64,000 bases of DNA from positions 3,534,001 through 3,598,000 of the forward strand of contig NZ_AP022591.1 of the NCBI RefSeq assembly GCF_010731795.1, given 5' to 3'. Under the pieces are notes generated by a model. The model saw nothing but the letters and a program-made list of their open reading frames with translations. It was not told where the DNA came from and did not search any database. This document shows, piece by piece, positions 1-10,247 of the stretch (positions are counted from its first letter, which is position 1; every line of letters begins with the position of its first letter). This stretch comes from Mycolicibacterium celeriflavum. GTDB taxonomy: Bacteria; Actinomycetota; Actinomycetes; Mycobacteriales; Mycobacteriaceae. The position numbers and the translations under genes are program-made.

Positions 1-1438
1 CGGCCAGCGTCTGGTCCCGGAAGATCAAGATGATCGTGACGGTGGCGGCGGCCAGAATCGGCGCCAGCAGGGCAAGATATCCGAAACGCGAGACATGCGC
101 GGCGACAATGGTTTTCAGCGGGCCGACGGCAACCAGCAGCGCGCCGACCGCGGCGATGCCGGTCGGGCCGGAGAACAGCGTGAGCGCGCCGATGATGACC
201 GCGATCGCGACCGGCAGCAGCCTGCTCGTGGCGACCCCGCGCTCGACCGAGCACCAGGTGAGCAGGATGCCGAGCGCGATGATCGGTTCGGGGCGCAGGC
301 CGTTGTTCAGCGGCAGCCAGAACGCCAGGAACAGACCCGCCGCCGTCCACGCCGCCGCGGGGGTGGACTTGACCGCGTGGCCCAGGCGCGGGATCACCTC
401 GCGGCTGATCACCCACCAGCACGCCAGCGCCATCACCAGAGTCGGCAGCCGCATCCACACGCTGTGCGTGCTGACGTGCGCCCACAGCGCCAGCAGGTCG
501 TAGTACCAACCGAACGGCGCTTCGGGAGTGCCGAACCAGCGGTAGTAGTTGGCCATGTATCCGGCCTGCTCGGAGACCCGGGCCATGGTCAGGATGTAGC
601 CGTCGTCGGCGGTGTTGGCGCCGACGAAGTGCCACCACACCAGCACCGCGGCGACCAGCCCGTCCAGCGGCCGCAGCGTCCACCACCGGGGCGGCAGGAA
701 CCGCTTGGCCCGGCGGCCGTCCGCGGTGTCGAGAAGATGAAGCGCGGCCAACGCGATTACGGTCATCGCCACCCCGACGATCATCGCGAGCGTCTTGAGC
801 AGGGTCGGTGATGTGCTGTACCGCGAATCGAGGGTCGCGGAGAACTCCAGTCCCGGCGACGCAGGACCGCTCAGATCGGTGAAGACCCCGACAATCTGCG
901 GCCGGAAGTCGTAGCCGCCGCGCTCCCCGCGCAGCGGTTCCCCGGGGTCCCGATCGTCAGGGCCCTGCACCAGGCCGACGAACTCGCCGGTCACCTTGTC
1001 GGCGCGCGCGGTGAAGGTGAGCCGCTGGCACTGCGGGCTGAGCACCTGATCCAGCGGGGCGCTGATCACCGGGGTGTTGCGCACGATCACCAGTAGGTCG
1101 TTGTTCACCCGCTCGATGAGCAGTCCGCGGTCGACGGCCTTGGGCGCCTGCTTGGGCACGGTGGACAGCAGCACCGTGCGGCCGCGGTTCTCCGGCCGGG
1201 CCAGGTCTGCCGCCGCGCGGCACGGCACGCTGATTTCCAGGTCGGTCGCGACGTAGCCGATGAGCGGTGCGTTCACGCTCTGCAGCACGCCGTTCTGCGG
1301 CCAGTTCAGCTGCGCGGTCGTCTGCGTGACCGGTAACAACGGGGTCGCGATCGCGAGCAGGGCCCCCAGCAACCCGGCGACGATGGCAATCAGCCGCACG
1401 GTCCGATGGTTGGACCCGACCCCGGCTTCACCGACCAC
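1..1438 (-). CDS. embC: Arabinosyltransferase EmbC, N-terminal part (runs off the window)
   Basis: EmbC is a membrane GT-C arabinosyltransferase that extends the arabinan of lipoarabinomannan from decaprenyl-phospho-arabinose and is an ethambutol target. Only the first 479 codons are inside the window. The protein starts at a GTG 11 bases after the aftA stop, has a first membrane segment at about residues 15-35, and then an extracytoplasmic domain. Stretches such as PLLPVTQTTAQLNWPQNG, STVPKQAPKAVDRGLL and GERGGYDFRPQIVGVFTDL match EmbC rather than EmbA or EmbB as I remember them, and the position directly downstream of aftA agrees. The C-terminal half, with most membrane helices and the carbohydrate-binding domain, lies outside. 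The start has no clear Shine-Dalgarno, so translation may be coupled to aftA. Confidence 0.93.
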   Translation of the reverse strand, partial: MVGEAGVGSNHRTVRLIAIVAGLLGALLAIATPLLPVTQTTAQLNWPQNGVLQSVNAPLIGYVATDLEISVPCRAAADLARPENRGRTVLLSTVPKQAPKAVDRGLLIERVNNDLLVIVRNTPVISAPLDQVLSPQCQRLTFTARADKVTGEFVGLVQGPDDRDPGEPLRGERGGYDFRPQIVGVFTDLSGPASPGLEFSATLDSRYSTSPTLLKTLAMIVGVAMTVIALAALHLLDTADGRRAKRFLPPRWWTLRPLDGLVAAVLVWWHFVGANTADDGYILTMARVSEQAGYMANYYRWFGTPEAPFGWYYDLLALWAHVSTHSVWMRLPTLVMALACWWVISREVIPRLGHAVKSTPAAAWTAAGLFLAFWLPLNNGLRPEPIIALGILLTWCSVERGVATSRLLPVAIAVIIGALTLFSGPTGIAAVGALLVAVGPLKTIVAAHVSRFGYLALLAPILAAATVTIILIFRDQTLA

Positions 1439-1449
1439 GGGGTTCGATC

Positions 1450-3330
1450 CTAATTGGGCTGCCGAATCGCCAGCACGAATGGGCCGATGGTGGACACCTG
1501 GAAGCGCGGGTCGTCGAACAGCGCCTCGTCGAGTGCGACGTGATAGCGGCGCACGTTCGGCTGGTTGGGATAGACGTCCGATGCCAGCCGCAGCGTGTAG
1601 GTGTCGTCGGCGCCGCGGCGCATCAGAAACACCGTCGGGGGCTCCCACGGCAGCGTGTCGAGCGCCTCGATGAACTGGTCGGCGTCGGTCAGCGTCGCCC
1701 AGCCCTCGATGGCTTCGGCCCGCTTTTCGAACTGCGCCAGCGGGTTCGCGTAGTGCGACGTCAGCCCTTGGAAGCCGTAGTAGGGGTAGTACGACAGAAA
1801 GCTGTAGTCCGCGGTCAGCACGACGGTCTCGTCGCGCGGCCGGCCGGTCACCTCGGTGATCTTCGCGTCGATCTCGCGGTAGTAGCGCTCGGCGCCTGGC
1901 GGCCGCCGGTCGGCGCGCTGACCGTAGCCGTCGGTGTCGGTGTAGGCGACGATGATGTCGGAGCGCAGCACGTCGGGGATGTCCTGGCTGAACGTCACGG
2001 CGCCGACCACGCCCAGCGTCGCGGCCACCGCGATGACGCGCTTCGCGTTCTCCGGCCGCACCCGCGCCGCGGTTGCGCGCGCGAAGTCGAGGAAGCCGAA
2101 CGCGCCTGCCGCGGTCAGCAGCACGGTCAGCGTCGGGTTCAACCGGAACGACAGCAATGTCGTGCCCGCCAGCGTGGTCAGCATCGACAGCAGTGACCAG
2201 GCGTAGACGGCCAGCACGGCGATCGCGAGCGCGCCGGCCCGGGTCGACGAACGGGCGCGCCAGACCAACCACAGCGTGCCGACCATGCAGAGCGCCCCGA
2301 GCAGGGTGAAGTGCAGCATCGGGAACTCCAGTTGCGCGCCGTCGGACGGCAGGTAGTGCTGCGCGGTGCCGGAATCGGCGGGCTCACCCCTGATCGCGGC
2401 CAGCAGCCACGGGCCCAGGCCGATCAGCCACATGGCACCGGAGATCACCGCGATGACGAGCAGTCGCAGCAGCGGGTCGACGCGCCTGCGGGCGACGGCG
2501 ATCGTGACCGCCATGATCGCCAGCGTGAATGCGGCATAGCCGAGCAGCAGTGAGTAGAACAGCGCGGCGACGCCGAGGAAGAAGCCGGTGCCGATGACCG
2601 CGGCCCACCCGCCTTTGCGATGCGTGTTCCCGCCCACCACCCGACTGGCCCCGCGAAGCCCCGACCAGGCCAGCACGAACACCGGCGGCAACAGCACGGT
2701 GATGAACGCGGCGTACGGCTCGGCCGGCGAGTACGCGAGCGTGGCGGCGGCGGTGGCGGTGGTGACGACGAGTGCGTACTCGAAGCGGATCATGGCCGCC
2801 CACAACACGAACGCCGCCACGATCGCGACGGTGATCGAGATGATCGCCCACGGTTTGAACATCTCCCACGCGGGCGTCCCTGTCAGCGCGGCGAGGCGCC
2901 CGCCGATCCAGAACCAGCCCGGCGGATAGAACGGCGGCAGCCCGATGTAGGTCATGTCGCGCAGCGCGGCGGTGTCGGTCAGCCGGGTCAGATACTCCGT
3001 GCGGAAGGCCTGGTCGACGGAGATGCCGTGCAGATAGAGCCGGGTGGCTCCCAGCGGCATCGCCAGCGTCACAACCGAGAACGCGGACAGGAACAGCGTC
3101 GCCGCGCCCTTCGCGAGCAGGCGACGCCCGCGCCGCCACACCCAGCCGCACACCAACAGCCCGGCCAGGCAGGCGAATTGGCCGACTGTCGTCAGCGCGT
3201 GCAGCTGATTCGACGAGTTGTAGGCGGGCCACTCCACCCGCGCGATCGCGGCAAGGGAGACCACCGCCACGACGATCGCGACCGCAGCCGCAGCCGCCAT
3301 CTGGCCGAGGACGGCCAGCGTGCCGCGCAT
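1450..3330 (-). CDS. aftA: Galactan 5-O-arabinofuranosyltransferase AftA
   Basis: AftA transfers the first arabinofuranose from decaprenyl-phospho-arabinose onto the galactan chain, priming arabinan synthesis at the membrane. The product is 626 residues, close to the roughly 640 of the family, with many hydrophobic helices in the N-terminal two thirds and a soluble C-terminal domain. The segments [20 protein letters not shown] and [10 protein letters not shown] are family hallmarks. The chosen ATG at 3330 overlaps the dprE2 stop by one base (TGATG). A longer reading frame to 3411 would overlap dprE2 by 82 bases and is less likely. It sits between dprE2 and embC, as in M. tuberculosis Rv3792. 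Confidence 0.95.
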   Translation of the reverse strand: MRGTLAVLGQMAAAAAVAIVVAVVSLAAIARVEWPAYNSSNQLHALTTVGQFACLAGLLVCGWVWRRGRRLLAKGAATLFLSAFSVVTLAMPLGATRLYLHGISVDQAFRTEYLTRLTDTAALRDMTYIGLPPFYPPGWFWIGGRLAALTGTPAWEMFKPWAIISITVAIVAAFVLWAAMIRFEYALVVTTATAAATLAYSPAEPYAAFITVLLPPVFVLAWSGLRGASRVVGGNTHRKGGWAAVIGTGFFLGVAALFYSLLLGYAAFTLAIMAVTIAVARRRVDPLLRLLVIAVISGAMWLIGLGPWLLAAIRGEPADSGTAQHYLPSDGAQLEFPMLHFTLLGALCMVGTLWLVWRARSSTRAGALAIAVLAVYAWSLLSMLTTLAGTTLLSFRLNPTLTVLLTAAGAFGFLDFARATAARVRPENAKRVIAVAATLGVVGAVTFSQDIPDVLRSDIIVAYTDTDGYGQRADRRPPGAERYYREIDAKITEVTGRPRDETVVLTADYSFLSYYPYYGFQGLTSHYANPLAQFEKRAEAIEGWATLTDADQFIEALDTLPWEPPTVFLMRRGADDTYTLRLASDVYPNQPNVRRYHVALDEALFDDPRFQVSTIGPFVLAIRQPN

Positions 3331-4124
3331 CAGATGGGAAGCTTGCGGAAGATCGGCCGCGGGATGTGTCGCAACACCATCATCACGTACCGGAACGCTC
3401 CCGGCGCCCATACCAGTTCCTTGCCCTTGGCTGCTGCCGTTACCGCCAGTTCGGCGACGTCCTCCTTGTCGACGGTGAACGGCGCCTCCTTCGCGCCGGT
3501 CGCTTTCCAGTGCTCGACGGTGGTCGTGGTGCGGACCTGCCCGGGCCGGATGACCAGCACCCGAACGCCAAACTCCCGCAACGCTTCTCCCAGCCCCAGG
3601 TAGAAGCCGTCCAGGCCCGCCTTGGTGGAGCCGTAGACGAAGTTGGATCGCCGCACCCGCTCACCGGCCGCCGAGCTCATCGCGATGATCTGCCCGAAGC
3701 CCTGCGCGCGCATCTTCTCGGCGAGCAGCACGCCTACCGAAACCGCTGCGGTGTAATTGATCTCGGCGATCTGCACGGCCTTGCGCTGGTCCTGCCAAAG
3801 CTCCTCGGCATTGCCGAGCAGTCCGAACGCCACGATCGCCACATCTATGTCGCTCCGGGCATCGGCCCCGCCCCAAGCCGCGTCGATCACGGCCGGGTGG
3901 CCGCCCGTGTCGGTGCCGTCGAAGTCGATCCACTCGACGGACTTGGCGCCCGCGGCCTTCATCGCAGCGATGGCGTCGTCTTTGCGCGGGTGATCGGGCA
4001 GGTCCGCCAGCACAATACGGGCGTGGGCGTTGCGCAGGTAGCGCTCGCAGATCGCCAGCCCGATCTCGGACGTACCGCCGAGCAACAGGATGGCCTGGGG
4101 GTTACCCACGGCGTCGAGAACCAT
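3330..4124 (-). CDS. dprE2: Decaprenylphosphoryl-2-keto-ribose reductase DprE2
   Basis: DprE2 is the NADH-dependent short-chain reductase that converts decaprenylphosphoryl-2-keto-ribose made by DprE1 into decaprenylphosphoryl-arabinose, the sole arabinan donor. The 264-residue product shows a Rossmann glycine motif ([13 protein letters not shown]), the catalytic Tyr-Lys as YGSTKAG, and the family C-terminus [13 protein letters not shown]. The start [10 protein letters not shown] matches the remembered start of Rv3791. Its ATG shares bases with the dprE1 stop (TAATG), so the two are translationally coupled. It is about ten residues longer than the M. tuberculosis protein, partly from an Ala/Gly/Asp-rich insertion near residue 92. 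Confidence 0.95.
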   Translation of the reverse strand: MVLDAVGNPQAILLLGGTSEIGLAICERYLRNAHARIVLADLPDHPRKDDAIAAMKAAGAKSVEWIDFDGTDTGGHPAVIDAAWGGADARSDIDVAIVAFGLLGNAEELWQDQRKAVQIAEINYTAAVSVGVLLAEKMRAQGFGQIIAMSSAAGERVRRSNFVYGSTKAGLDGFYLGLGEALREFGVRVLVIRPGQVRTTTTVEHWKATGAKEAPFTVDKEDVAELAVTAAAKGKELVWAPGAFRYVMMVLRHIPRPIFRKLPI

Positions 4125-5524
4125 TACAGCAACTCCAAGCGTCGGGCCATATCGGATGCGAAGACGCCGTTCGGGTCGGCCTTGCGGCGCACGGCGATCC
4201 ATTCATCGATACGGGGGTACATCTTGTGGAACCTCTCCGCGCTGACGCGAGAATCCTTCGCCGTGTACACGCGGCCACCGAACTCCATGACCCGTTCGTC
4301 GAGTTCGTTGAGGAATTCGTTGACTCCGGCTTTGTTCGGGAAGTCCATCGCGACGTTCCAGCCGGCCATCGGAAAGCTCAGTGGCGCACGGTTGCCGGGA
4401 CCGAACAGCTTGAACACGTTCAGCGCAGAGTAGTGGCCGCGGGTCTGGATCCAACCGATGATGGCCTTGAACTCCTCGAGCGCGTCGGGCGGCACCAGGA
4501 ACTGATGCTGCGCGAAACCCGCTGGGCCGTAAGCGTTGTTCCAGCCGCTGACCAGGTCGAGCATGTGGTAGAACTGCGACAGGTTCATGATCTTGCCGCT
4601 GTAGGTACCGCCGAGCCGGTAGTACACCTCGCCGATCGCCATGAACGACAGCTTGTTCATCGCGCTTACCGGAAACACGTCGGGCACCGTGAGTAGTTGC
4701 GGCGCATCGAATTTCAGCGGGTTCCTGGCGAGTTTGGGTGGCAGCTGGTCCAGCGTCGCGAGGCTGCCGCGGCTGATCGAAGCGCGGCCGAGCTTCGGCG
4801 GCGGGCTGATGAGATCGAACCAGGCGCTGGAGTAGGTGTAGCGGTCTTCGCTGCCGTCGAGGTGCACGGCGACGGTTTCGTCGAGATCCTTGGTGGCCAC
4901 CCCGTCGGCGATGAAGTACGCGGTCTCGGTGCGGGTCATCGCGATACGGGCGCGCACCACGATGCCGGTGAGGCCGTTTCCGCCGACGGTGGCCCAGAAC
5001 AGCTCACTGTCCGGCTCGTCGGGTGCAACGGTGCGGACTTCGCCGTCGGCCATCAACAGGTCCATCGACAGCACGTGGTTGCCGAAGCTGCCGGCGCTGT
5101 GGTGGTTCTTGCCGTGAATGTCGGAGGCGATGGCTCCGCCGACTGTCACCTGGCGGGTGCCCGGCAGCACCGGAACCCACAGCCCGAACGGCAGTGCGGC
5201 CTTCATCAGCTGATCCAGGCTGACGCCCGCGTCCACGTCGGCGACGGCGGTGTCTGCACTGATCGAGTGGATCCTGTTCAGCGCGGTCATGTCGACCACG
5301 AGACCGCCGCCGTTGCAGGCCTGGTCGCCGTAGGACCGGCCGAGGCCCCGGGCCAGCACACCACGGCGCAGGAACGACGGAGTCGATGCGGCGGGGTCGG
5401 CGGCTTCGCGGACGGCGCGGGCGATCACCTCGACGTCGGGCGTGCGCAACACCTGGGCGACCGACGGTGCGGTGCGCCCGAAGCCGGTCAGGGCACGCGA
5501 AGTCGTCGGCAGGTTCTCGGACAT
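4124..5524 (-). CDS. dprE1: Decaprenylphosphoryl-beta-D-ribose 2-oxidase DprE1, with Ala at the benzothiazinone-target position
   Basis: DprE1 is the FAD-dependent oxidase that makes decaprenylphosphoryl-2-keto-ribose, paired with DprE2. The 466-residue protein has the FAD-binding segments GLGRSYGD and [20 protein letters not shown], the substrate-domain YTAKDSR with the catalytic lysine, and the family end [11 protein letters not shown]. The ATG at 5524 gives the family length; an upstream in-frame extension to 6055 would run antisense through the neighbouring hydrolase gene and is rejected. The residue equivalent to M. tuberculosis Cys387, where activated benzothiazinones attach, is Ala392: GWNVAMDFP stands where the reference has GWNICVDFP (codon GCG, 4349-4351). 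The gene leads the dprE1-dprE2-aftA-embC run and is divergent from the hydrolase cassette. Confidence 0.96.
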   Translation of the reverse strand: MSENLPTTSRALTGFGRTAPSVAQVLRTPDVEVIARAVREAADPAASTPSFLRRGVLARGLGRSYGDQACNGGGLVVDMTALNRIHSISADTAVADVDAGVSLDQLMKAALPFGLWVPVLPGTRQVTVGGAIASDIHGKNHHSAGSFGNHVLSMDLLMADGEVRTVAPDEPDSELFWATVGGNGLTGIVVRARIAMTRTETAYFIADGVATKDLDETVAVHLDGSEDRYTYSSAWFDLISPPPKLGRASISRGSLATLDQLPPKLARNPLKFDAPQLLTVPDVFPVSAMNKLSFMAIGEVYYRLGGTYSGKIMNLSQFYHMLDLVSGWNNAYGPAGFAQHQFLVPPDALEEFKAIIGWIQTRGHYSALNVFKLFGPGNRAPLSFPMAGWNVAMDFPNKAGVNEFLNELDERVMEFGGRVYTAKDSRVSAERFHKMYPRIDEWIAVRRKADPNGVFASDMARRLELL

Positions 5525-5636
5525 CGTGACGAGGGTACCGTGCGCCGCGTCGCGCCCCGGAGAGCCGGAAATTGGTGCACGGAGCGCGTGTGCCGGTGAG
5601 TTAGCGTGGTCAGGCGACTGTAAGGGGTCACCGCCG

Positions 5637-7466
5637 ATGCTGCTCAGCGACATCGACACCTGGAACGTGGGTGCGTTGCGGTCCATCGCGTTCGAACTCG
5701 GCGGTGAGCTGACGACGGTCGAGGGCGTCGCCTCAGATCTCGAGCTTATCTCCCGGCTGCCGGGGTGGGAGTCGCCTGCCGCGGACGCCGCGCGGGGCAA
5801 GATCAACGAGACGACCCGCGGGGTGCTCGACGACGCCGCGGTGATCGGCGCCGTGCAGCAACTCGCGTCGGAGACGGCTGCGGCGGTCGAGAAGCTGCAC
5901 ACCGAACTGGAAGCCCTCCGCGCCGACGTCGCCGCGCAGGGCGGCCTACTCACGCTGTCCGACAACGGCGACGTCACGATCAATGCGCCGCCGGACATGC
6001 GCGACGAGTTGCGACCGATCGCCGACAACATCGAGGCGCGGGCAAAGGCGCTCATCCATCAGGCCGAGGACGTCGACGCCGACTGCGCCGAGGTATTCGG
6101 TCACCTCGAGGACGGCGACATCACGTCGAAGGGCGCGACCGATTTCGCCGGCGCCCAGCAGATGGGTCGTGACCAGTCGGGGCTGTCGGCGCCGTATCCA
6201 CCCGAGGGCGAGGGCACCATGCCCGAAGATGTCACCGCGTGGTGGAACGCGCTGTCGAAAGAGGAGCAGGACAAGCTCAAGGCCGAACATCCTGACTGGA
6301 TCGCCAACCGCGACGGTGTGCCGACCCCGGTGCGCAGTGATCTCAACAAGTCGACGCTGGACCGCGAACTGGCCGACGCGCAGCGCGCCGTCGACGAGCT
6401 GCCGACGTTGCAGGAGTACCTGGGCGGCACCGGCGCGGGCCCCGGATCGGCGATCAAGCGGTCGGAGTACAACCGGATGGTGGCCGAACGGCACGATCGG
6501 TTGAACGATGCGAGGGCCATGAGGGCCGCGATGTCGGTGGACGGCAAGACCGAGAGCGCGTACGACCCGAACAAGTACCTGATGCTGTTGGAGTTCCCGG
6601 AGGACAGGGAAGCCCGGGCCGCCATCGCGGTCGGCAATCCCGACACCGCCGAACACGTGAGCGTGACGACGCCGGGCGTCGACACCCGGCCGACCAGCCT
6701 GCCGGGCATGGTCAACGAGGCCACCGCGCTACGCAACGAGACCATCAACCAGCTCGAGTTCGCGAAGCGGCCCGGTGAGGAGGTGTCGACGATCGCATGG
6801 CTGGGCTACGAGCCACCGGGCAAGGACATCTCGGTGCTGGAGGCCGGTTTCGAGAACCGCGCGAACGAGGCCGCGCCCGATCTCGCCGACTTCTACCGCG
6901 GCATCACCGCCACCAACGAACACGGATCGGATGTGCACTTGTCGGCGCTCGGGCATTCCTACGGTTCCCTCACCACCGCGCAGGCGCTCTATGAGCTCGG
7001 CCAGACCGGCGTGGTCGACGACGCGGCGTTCTACGGGTCGCCGGGCCTCGGACACACCGACGAGGTCGGGTCGATCACCGGTGCGCACGGCGTCCCGCTG
7101 GAGTTGATGCGGCCTATCGCCGACGAATCCGACATGTTTCTGCCGGACGGCCACGCATACGTCATGAGCGCGCCGGGCGACTGGATCTCCGGAGATCCGA
7201 AACTCGGACCGATCCCGATGCCGTCGGCCGGTGATCTCGGGCAGTTCGGCCCGAACCCGACGACGTTGCCGCTCGAGCAACTGTCCTCGGAGGCGGCGAG
7301 AAGTCCCACCGACAATGTGTCCCGCCTGGGCGCGCAGAGCCACGCCGACTACCCGCGATCAGATGACAATGGCGTGCTGCGCACCACCGGGTACAACCTC
7401 GCGATCATCACCGGTGGGCTGGCCGACGTACCTTTGGAGAACGGCGACGAAAGGTTGGTTCGATGA
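5637..7466 (+). CDS. DUF1023-type alpha/beta hydrolase with WXG-like helical N-terminus; putative type VII secretion-linked protein
   Basis: The 609-residue protein has a helical N-terminal region of about 200 residues containing [11 protein letters not shown], which resembles WXG100/EspA-like packing motifs, and a C-terminal alpha/beta hydrolase domain with the nucleophile elbow GHSYGS (Ser441). I assign the domain to the DUF1023 family from the motif and the surrounding LGYEPPG and FYGSPGLG segments. It begins at ATG 5637, preceded by AAGGGG, and overlaps the lipoprotein gene by four bases. The size and order recall M. tuberculosis Rv2079 with Rv2078 and lppJ, which is from memory. No signal peptide is visible, so if exported it would need its EspC-like neighbour or another carrier. 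Substrate unknown. Confidence 0.8.
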   Translation: MLLSDIDTWNVGALRSIAFELGGELTTVEGVASDLELISRLPGWESPAADAARGKINETTRGVLDDAAVIGAVQQLASETAAAVEKLHTELEALRADVAAQGGLLTLSDNGDVTINAPPDMRDELRPIADNIEARAKALIHQAEDVDADCAEVFGHLEDGDITSKGATDFAGAQQMGRDQSGLSAPYPPEGEGTMPEDVTAWWNALSKEEQDKLKAEHPDWIANRDGVPTPVRSDLNKSTLDRELADAQRAVDELPTLQEYLGGTGAGPGSAIKRSEYNRMVAERHDRLNDARAMRAAMSVDGKTESAYDPNKYLMLLEFPEDREARAAIAVGNPDTAEHVSVTTPGVDTRPTSLPGMVNEATALRNETINQLEFAKRPGEEVSTIAWLGYEPPGKDISVLEAGFENRANEAAPDLADFYRGITATNEHGSDVHLSALGHSYGSLTTAQALYELGQTGVVDDAAFYGSPGLGHTDEVGSITGAHGVPLELMRPIADESDMFLPDGHAYVMSAPGDWISGDPKLGPIPMPSAGDLGQFGPNPTTLPLEQLSSEAARSPTDNVSRLGAQSHADYPRSDDNGVLRTTGYNLAIITGGLADVPLENGDERLVR

Positions 7467-8029
7467 CGACGACGCGCGCGTTGGCGGCCGTGTTGGCGAT
7501 CGTGGCGCTGGTCATCGCAGGATGCAACGGCGGCGGTGGCGACGGCGGCTCCAGCGTCGGCCAGGACAAGCCCGATTCCCCGATCATCAACGAGGACGTA
7601 CCGGCAATGGACATCGCAGACCTGCCCGATATCGAGGCCACCCGCACCCAGATGCTCGAACTGATCGAGCGGGTACGGGGCGAGGTCAGCCGGCTGGTGC
7701 CGGCCAGTGTGCCGTGGGAGTGGCGCCGAGAGGAGGCGCGCGCCGGCTGCGAGAGGAACGGCCGCCAAGGCGTCGCGCTGTACTTCGCCAAGCTGACGTC
7801 CCCGCACTCGTTCACCGACGAGGAGTGGAACCTCGCCCTGCCCGCGGTGCAGCGGCTGGCCGCCGAGGCGGGGTTGACTTCCGACACTGCGATGCAGAAC
7901 TCGGCGGGCGCCCACGATGTGCGGTTCACCAGTGACGACGGCCGTGAGTTGGTGTTCGGCTCGATCGAAGCTTCGCTGATCACGGGCACGATCGCGTGCC
8001 GGCTCTCGCCCGGAGACAACGCGCCATGA
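7463..8029 (+). CDS. Putative lipoprotein (LppA/LppJ-like) of the hydrolase cassette
   Basis: The 188-residue product has a lipoprotein signal with lipobox VIAGC at about residue 21, followed by a Gly/Ser-rich linker, so it is expected on the outer face of the cytoplasmic membrane. The rest resembles the small LppA/LppJ group of mycobacterial lipoproteins: a Trp-containing PWEWRREEARAGC segment, a central FTDEEWNLALPAVQRLAAE helix, and a late Cys that may pair with the earlier one. It overlaps the hydrolase (ATGA) and the EspC-like gene (ATGA), so all three are co-translated. A role in binding or neutralising the hydrolase is possible but is only an inference from the arrangement. Confidence 0.75.
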   Translation: MTTTRALAAVLAIVALVIAGCNGGGGDGGSSVGQDKPDSPIINEDVPAMDIADLPDIEATRTQMLELIERVRGEVSRLVPASVPWEWRREEARAGCERNGRQGVALYFAKLTSPHSFTDEEWNLALPAVQRLAAEAGLTSDTAMQNSAGAHDVRFTSDDGRELVFGSIEASLITGTIACRLSPGDNAP

Positions 8030-8337
8030 CCTACGGCGATCTGAACGTGGTGACCGCCGAGGTTCGGCGGTCCGCCGACCAGATGCAGGTGGTGGCCGAC
8101 GAGGCGGCGAAGAGTCGCGCAGCGGTCGCGGACAGCGTCTCGACGCAGGGTGCGGCGTGGAAGCAGGCGGGCACGCCCGGATTCGGGAAGTTCATCGGCA
8201 TCCTCGAGACGCAGGCGCAGCGCCTGCGCGCCGACCTGACCGACCTCAGTGACAAGTTGCGCGCCGCTGCGGACGCCTACGACCGGCAGGACCACGAAGC
8301 CGGCGCAGCACTCGACAGCGCTGTCCGTTACGACTGA
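8026..8337 (+). CDS. EspC/DUF2580-like type VII secretion substrate
   Basis: This 103-residue helical protein has the size of EspC and the helix-turn-helix pattern of the ESX substrate superfamily, with AAWKQAG in the turn region. The C-terminal helix ends in AAADAYDRQDHEAG, which contains YxxxD, the general mycobacterial type VII export signal YxxxD/E. It starts at ATG 8026, overlapping the lipoprotein stop, and its last ten bases overlap the convergent GtrA gene. It is probably the secretion partner or co-substrate of the upstream hydrolase. No ESX apparatus genes are present in the window, so the machine used cannot be told. Confidence 0.78.
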   Translation: MTYGDLNVVTAEVRRSADQMQVVADEAAKSRAAVADSVSTQGAAWKQAGTPGFGKFIGILETQAQRLRADLTDLSDKLRAAADAYDRQDHEAGAALDSAVRYD

Positions 8338-8741
8338 AGGCGGAAGATCACCGCGCGCTGGACCACGAAGTTGATCACGGTCGCGGTGCCCTGGGCGATG
8401 ACGAACGCGACCGGGACCCGCCACGGCTTCTCGTCCAACGCCACATAGAACACGTAGTTGATTCCGACCTGGACGGCGTAGGTGACGGCGTAGAGGACGC
8501 AGACGGCGATGAACCGCGCTGCGCTCGGCGGTGCCTGAAAGGTCCACCGGCGGTTGATGAGATAGGCCGTCGTGGTGCCCGCGATGAAGCTGATGGTCTT
8601 GGCGACGTTGACGTGCAGTCCGGCGGCGAGCAACGCGACATACAACCCGAAGTCCACCACCGCCGAAAGCCCGCCGGTGACGATGAACCGCCACACCTGG
8701 GTGCCCAGGCTCAGGTTCGGCTGCATCGGCGGCTCGGCCAC
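8328..8741 (-). CDS. GtrA-family membrane protein (Rv3789 orthologue)
   Basis: The 137-residue protein has four predicted membrane helices and the GtrA-family pattern FIVTGGLSAVVDFGLYV near residue 20, with NRRWTFQ after helix 2. The M. tuberculosis orthologue Rv3789 lies directly before dprE1 and has been linked to arabinogalactan biosynthesis, either as a decaprenyl-phospho-arabinose transporter or as an anchor for other enzymes. Here it is separated from dprE1 by the hydrolase/lipoprotein/EspC-like cassette on the opposite strand, so it cannot share a simple transcript with dprE1. A start at the later methionine, 8726, is also possible. Confidence 0.85.
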   Translation of the reverse strand: MAEPPMQPNLSLGTQVWRFIVTGGLSAVVDFGLYVALLAAGLHVNVAKTISFIAGTTTAYLINRRWTFQAPPSAARFIAVCVLYAVTYAVQVGINYVFYVALDEKPWRVPVAFVIAQGTATVINFVVQRAVIFRLQS

Positions 8742-8776
8742 CCGGGCAGCTTACGGTGCGACGGGCGGCGATCCGG

Positions 8777-10198
8777 TCAGCGGGCCAACCCGCTCGATTC
8801 GAGCACATCGCACAATGCGTCGACGGCCGCGGCGAAGGCATTCTCGGCCGGCGTGCCGAAGCCGATGATGATGCCGTCGGGATCGGGTACGTCGCGGCTT
8901 GCCTGCGGGTGTCGCATGATCGAAAGTCCCTGCAGCGCAACGCCGGCCGCACCAGCCCGTTGCAACACTTCGGGTTCGGCGCCGTCGGGCAGCGTCAGCA
9001 GCAGGTTGAGCCCCGCGTTGAGCCCGCCGATCCCGATGCGGAAGCTCCCCAGCGTCTCGACGAGGGTGTCCCGGCGGCGCCGGTAGCGGATCCGCATGCG
9101 TCTGATGTGTTTGTCGTAGGCACCGCTGGCAATGAAATCGGCCATCGTCAGCTGCGCGATTCCGTTGACGTAGAACTGATCTCCGCCACCGGCCGCAATC
9201 ACCGACTCGACGAGTTGGCCCGGCAGCACCATCCAGCCCAGTCGCAGCACGGGCGACAAGCTCTTGCTGGCCGAACCGAGGTAGACGACGCGCTCCGGGC
9301 ACAGCGCCTGCAGAGCGCCGACGGGTTGGCGGTCGTAGCGGAACTCGCCGTCGTAGTCGTCGTCGATCACGTAACCGTTCGTGCGTCGGGCCCACTCGAC
9401 CACCGCGGCGCGCCGCTCCGGGTGCAGCGACATACCCAGCGGGCTGTGGTGGGCGGGGGTCAGCAGCGCAGCGGGCACGTCGAGGGCATCGAGACCGGCC
9501 ACCACCGCACCGTGATCGTCGACGCCGATCGGCACCGTGCTGCCGCCGAGCGCGGCGATCACATCGCGAAAGATGAAGAGCCCGTAGGCTTCCACGGCGA
9601 TCGGCCGGGCGGTGCCGAACACGCGTGTCAGCACCTCGACGCCGTGCCGGGTACCCGCACAGATGACGATCGACTCCGGGGTGGTGCGCACGCCGCGCAC
9701 GCGCGCGAGGTAGCCGGCGATCGCCTCGCGCAGTTCCAGACGCCCGCGTGGATCGCCCATCCGTAGCGCCTCGGTGGGCGCGTTGGCCAGCGCCCGGCGG
9801 GTGGATGTGACCCACTCGGTACGCGGAAATTCCGAAACGTCTGGTGATCCGGGCATGAAGTTGTGCCGCGGTGCGGTGCGTATCCCGCGGCTGGGGCGCG
9901 CCGGGGCTGCTGCGCCGGCGGCGTTGAGCACCCAGGTGCCCGCGCCCTGGCGCGAGGCGAGCCATCCTTCCGCGACCAGCTCGGCATAGGCCTCGGCGAC
10001 GGTGTTGCGGGCCAGTCCGAGGTCGCCGGCCAGACTGCGCGAAGGCGGCAACACGGCGCCGGGCGCGAGCCGTCCCGAGCGCACCGCATCGCGCAGGGCG
10101 CCGATCAACAGGTCACGTGCGCCGCGCGTGCCGGGTACGATGCGGTGGCGCAGATCCAGATGAAGATCGCGCGTCTCTGGATTGGCCCACGAAGTCAC
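8777..10198 (-). CDS. MocR-type regulator: GntR winged helix fused to class I aminotransferase fold
   Basis: The N-terminal region (about residues 15-85) is a GntR winged helix (APGAVLPPSRSLAGDLGLARNTV), joined to a fold-type I aminotransferase domain with the PLP lysine in GSASKSLSP. Proteins of this PdxR/MocR group use PLP or an amino compound as effector. I place the start at GTG 10198, giving 473 residues, because a longer frame to 10303 would run past the start of the divergent gene. It is divergently arranged with the AhpD-like gene at 10248, which is its most likely target. The 49-base gap between them must hold both promoters. Confidence 0.85.
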   Translation of the reverse strand: MTSWANPETRDLHLDLRHRIVPGTRGARDLLIGALRDAVRSGRLAPGAVLPPSRSLAGDLGLARNTVAEAYAELVAEGWLASRQGAGTWVLNAAGAAAPARPSRGIRTAPRHNFMPGSPDVSEFPRTEWVTSTRRALANAPTEALRMGDPRGRLELREAIAGYLARVRGVRTTPESIVICAGTRHGVEVLTRVFGTARPIAVEAYGLFIFRDVIAALGGSTVPIGVDDHGAVVAGLDALDVPAALLTPAHHSPLGMSLHPERRAAVVEWARRTNGYVIDDDYDGEFRYDRQPVGALQALCPERVVYLGSASKSLSPVLRLGWMVLPGQLVESVIAAGGGDQFYVNGIAQLTMADFIASGAYDKHIRRMRIRYRRRRDTLVETLGSFRIGIGGLNAGLNLLLTLPDGAEPEVLQRAGAAGVALQGLSIMRHPQASRDVPDPDGIIIGFGTPAENAFAAAVDALCDVLESSGLAR

Positions 10199-10247
10199 CC
10201 ATGAATTGAACCATGCAGGTGGGACACTGCGTACTAGCGTTGGCACC

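Noticed and set aside
5525..6055. N-terminal extension of dprE1 on the minus strand
   Set aside because: It would run antisense through the hydrolase gene and adds no family-like sequence. The ATG at 5524 gives the normal length.
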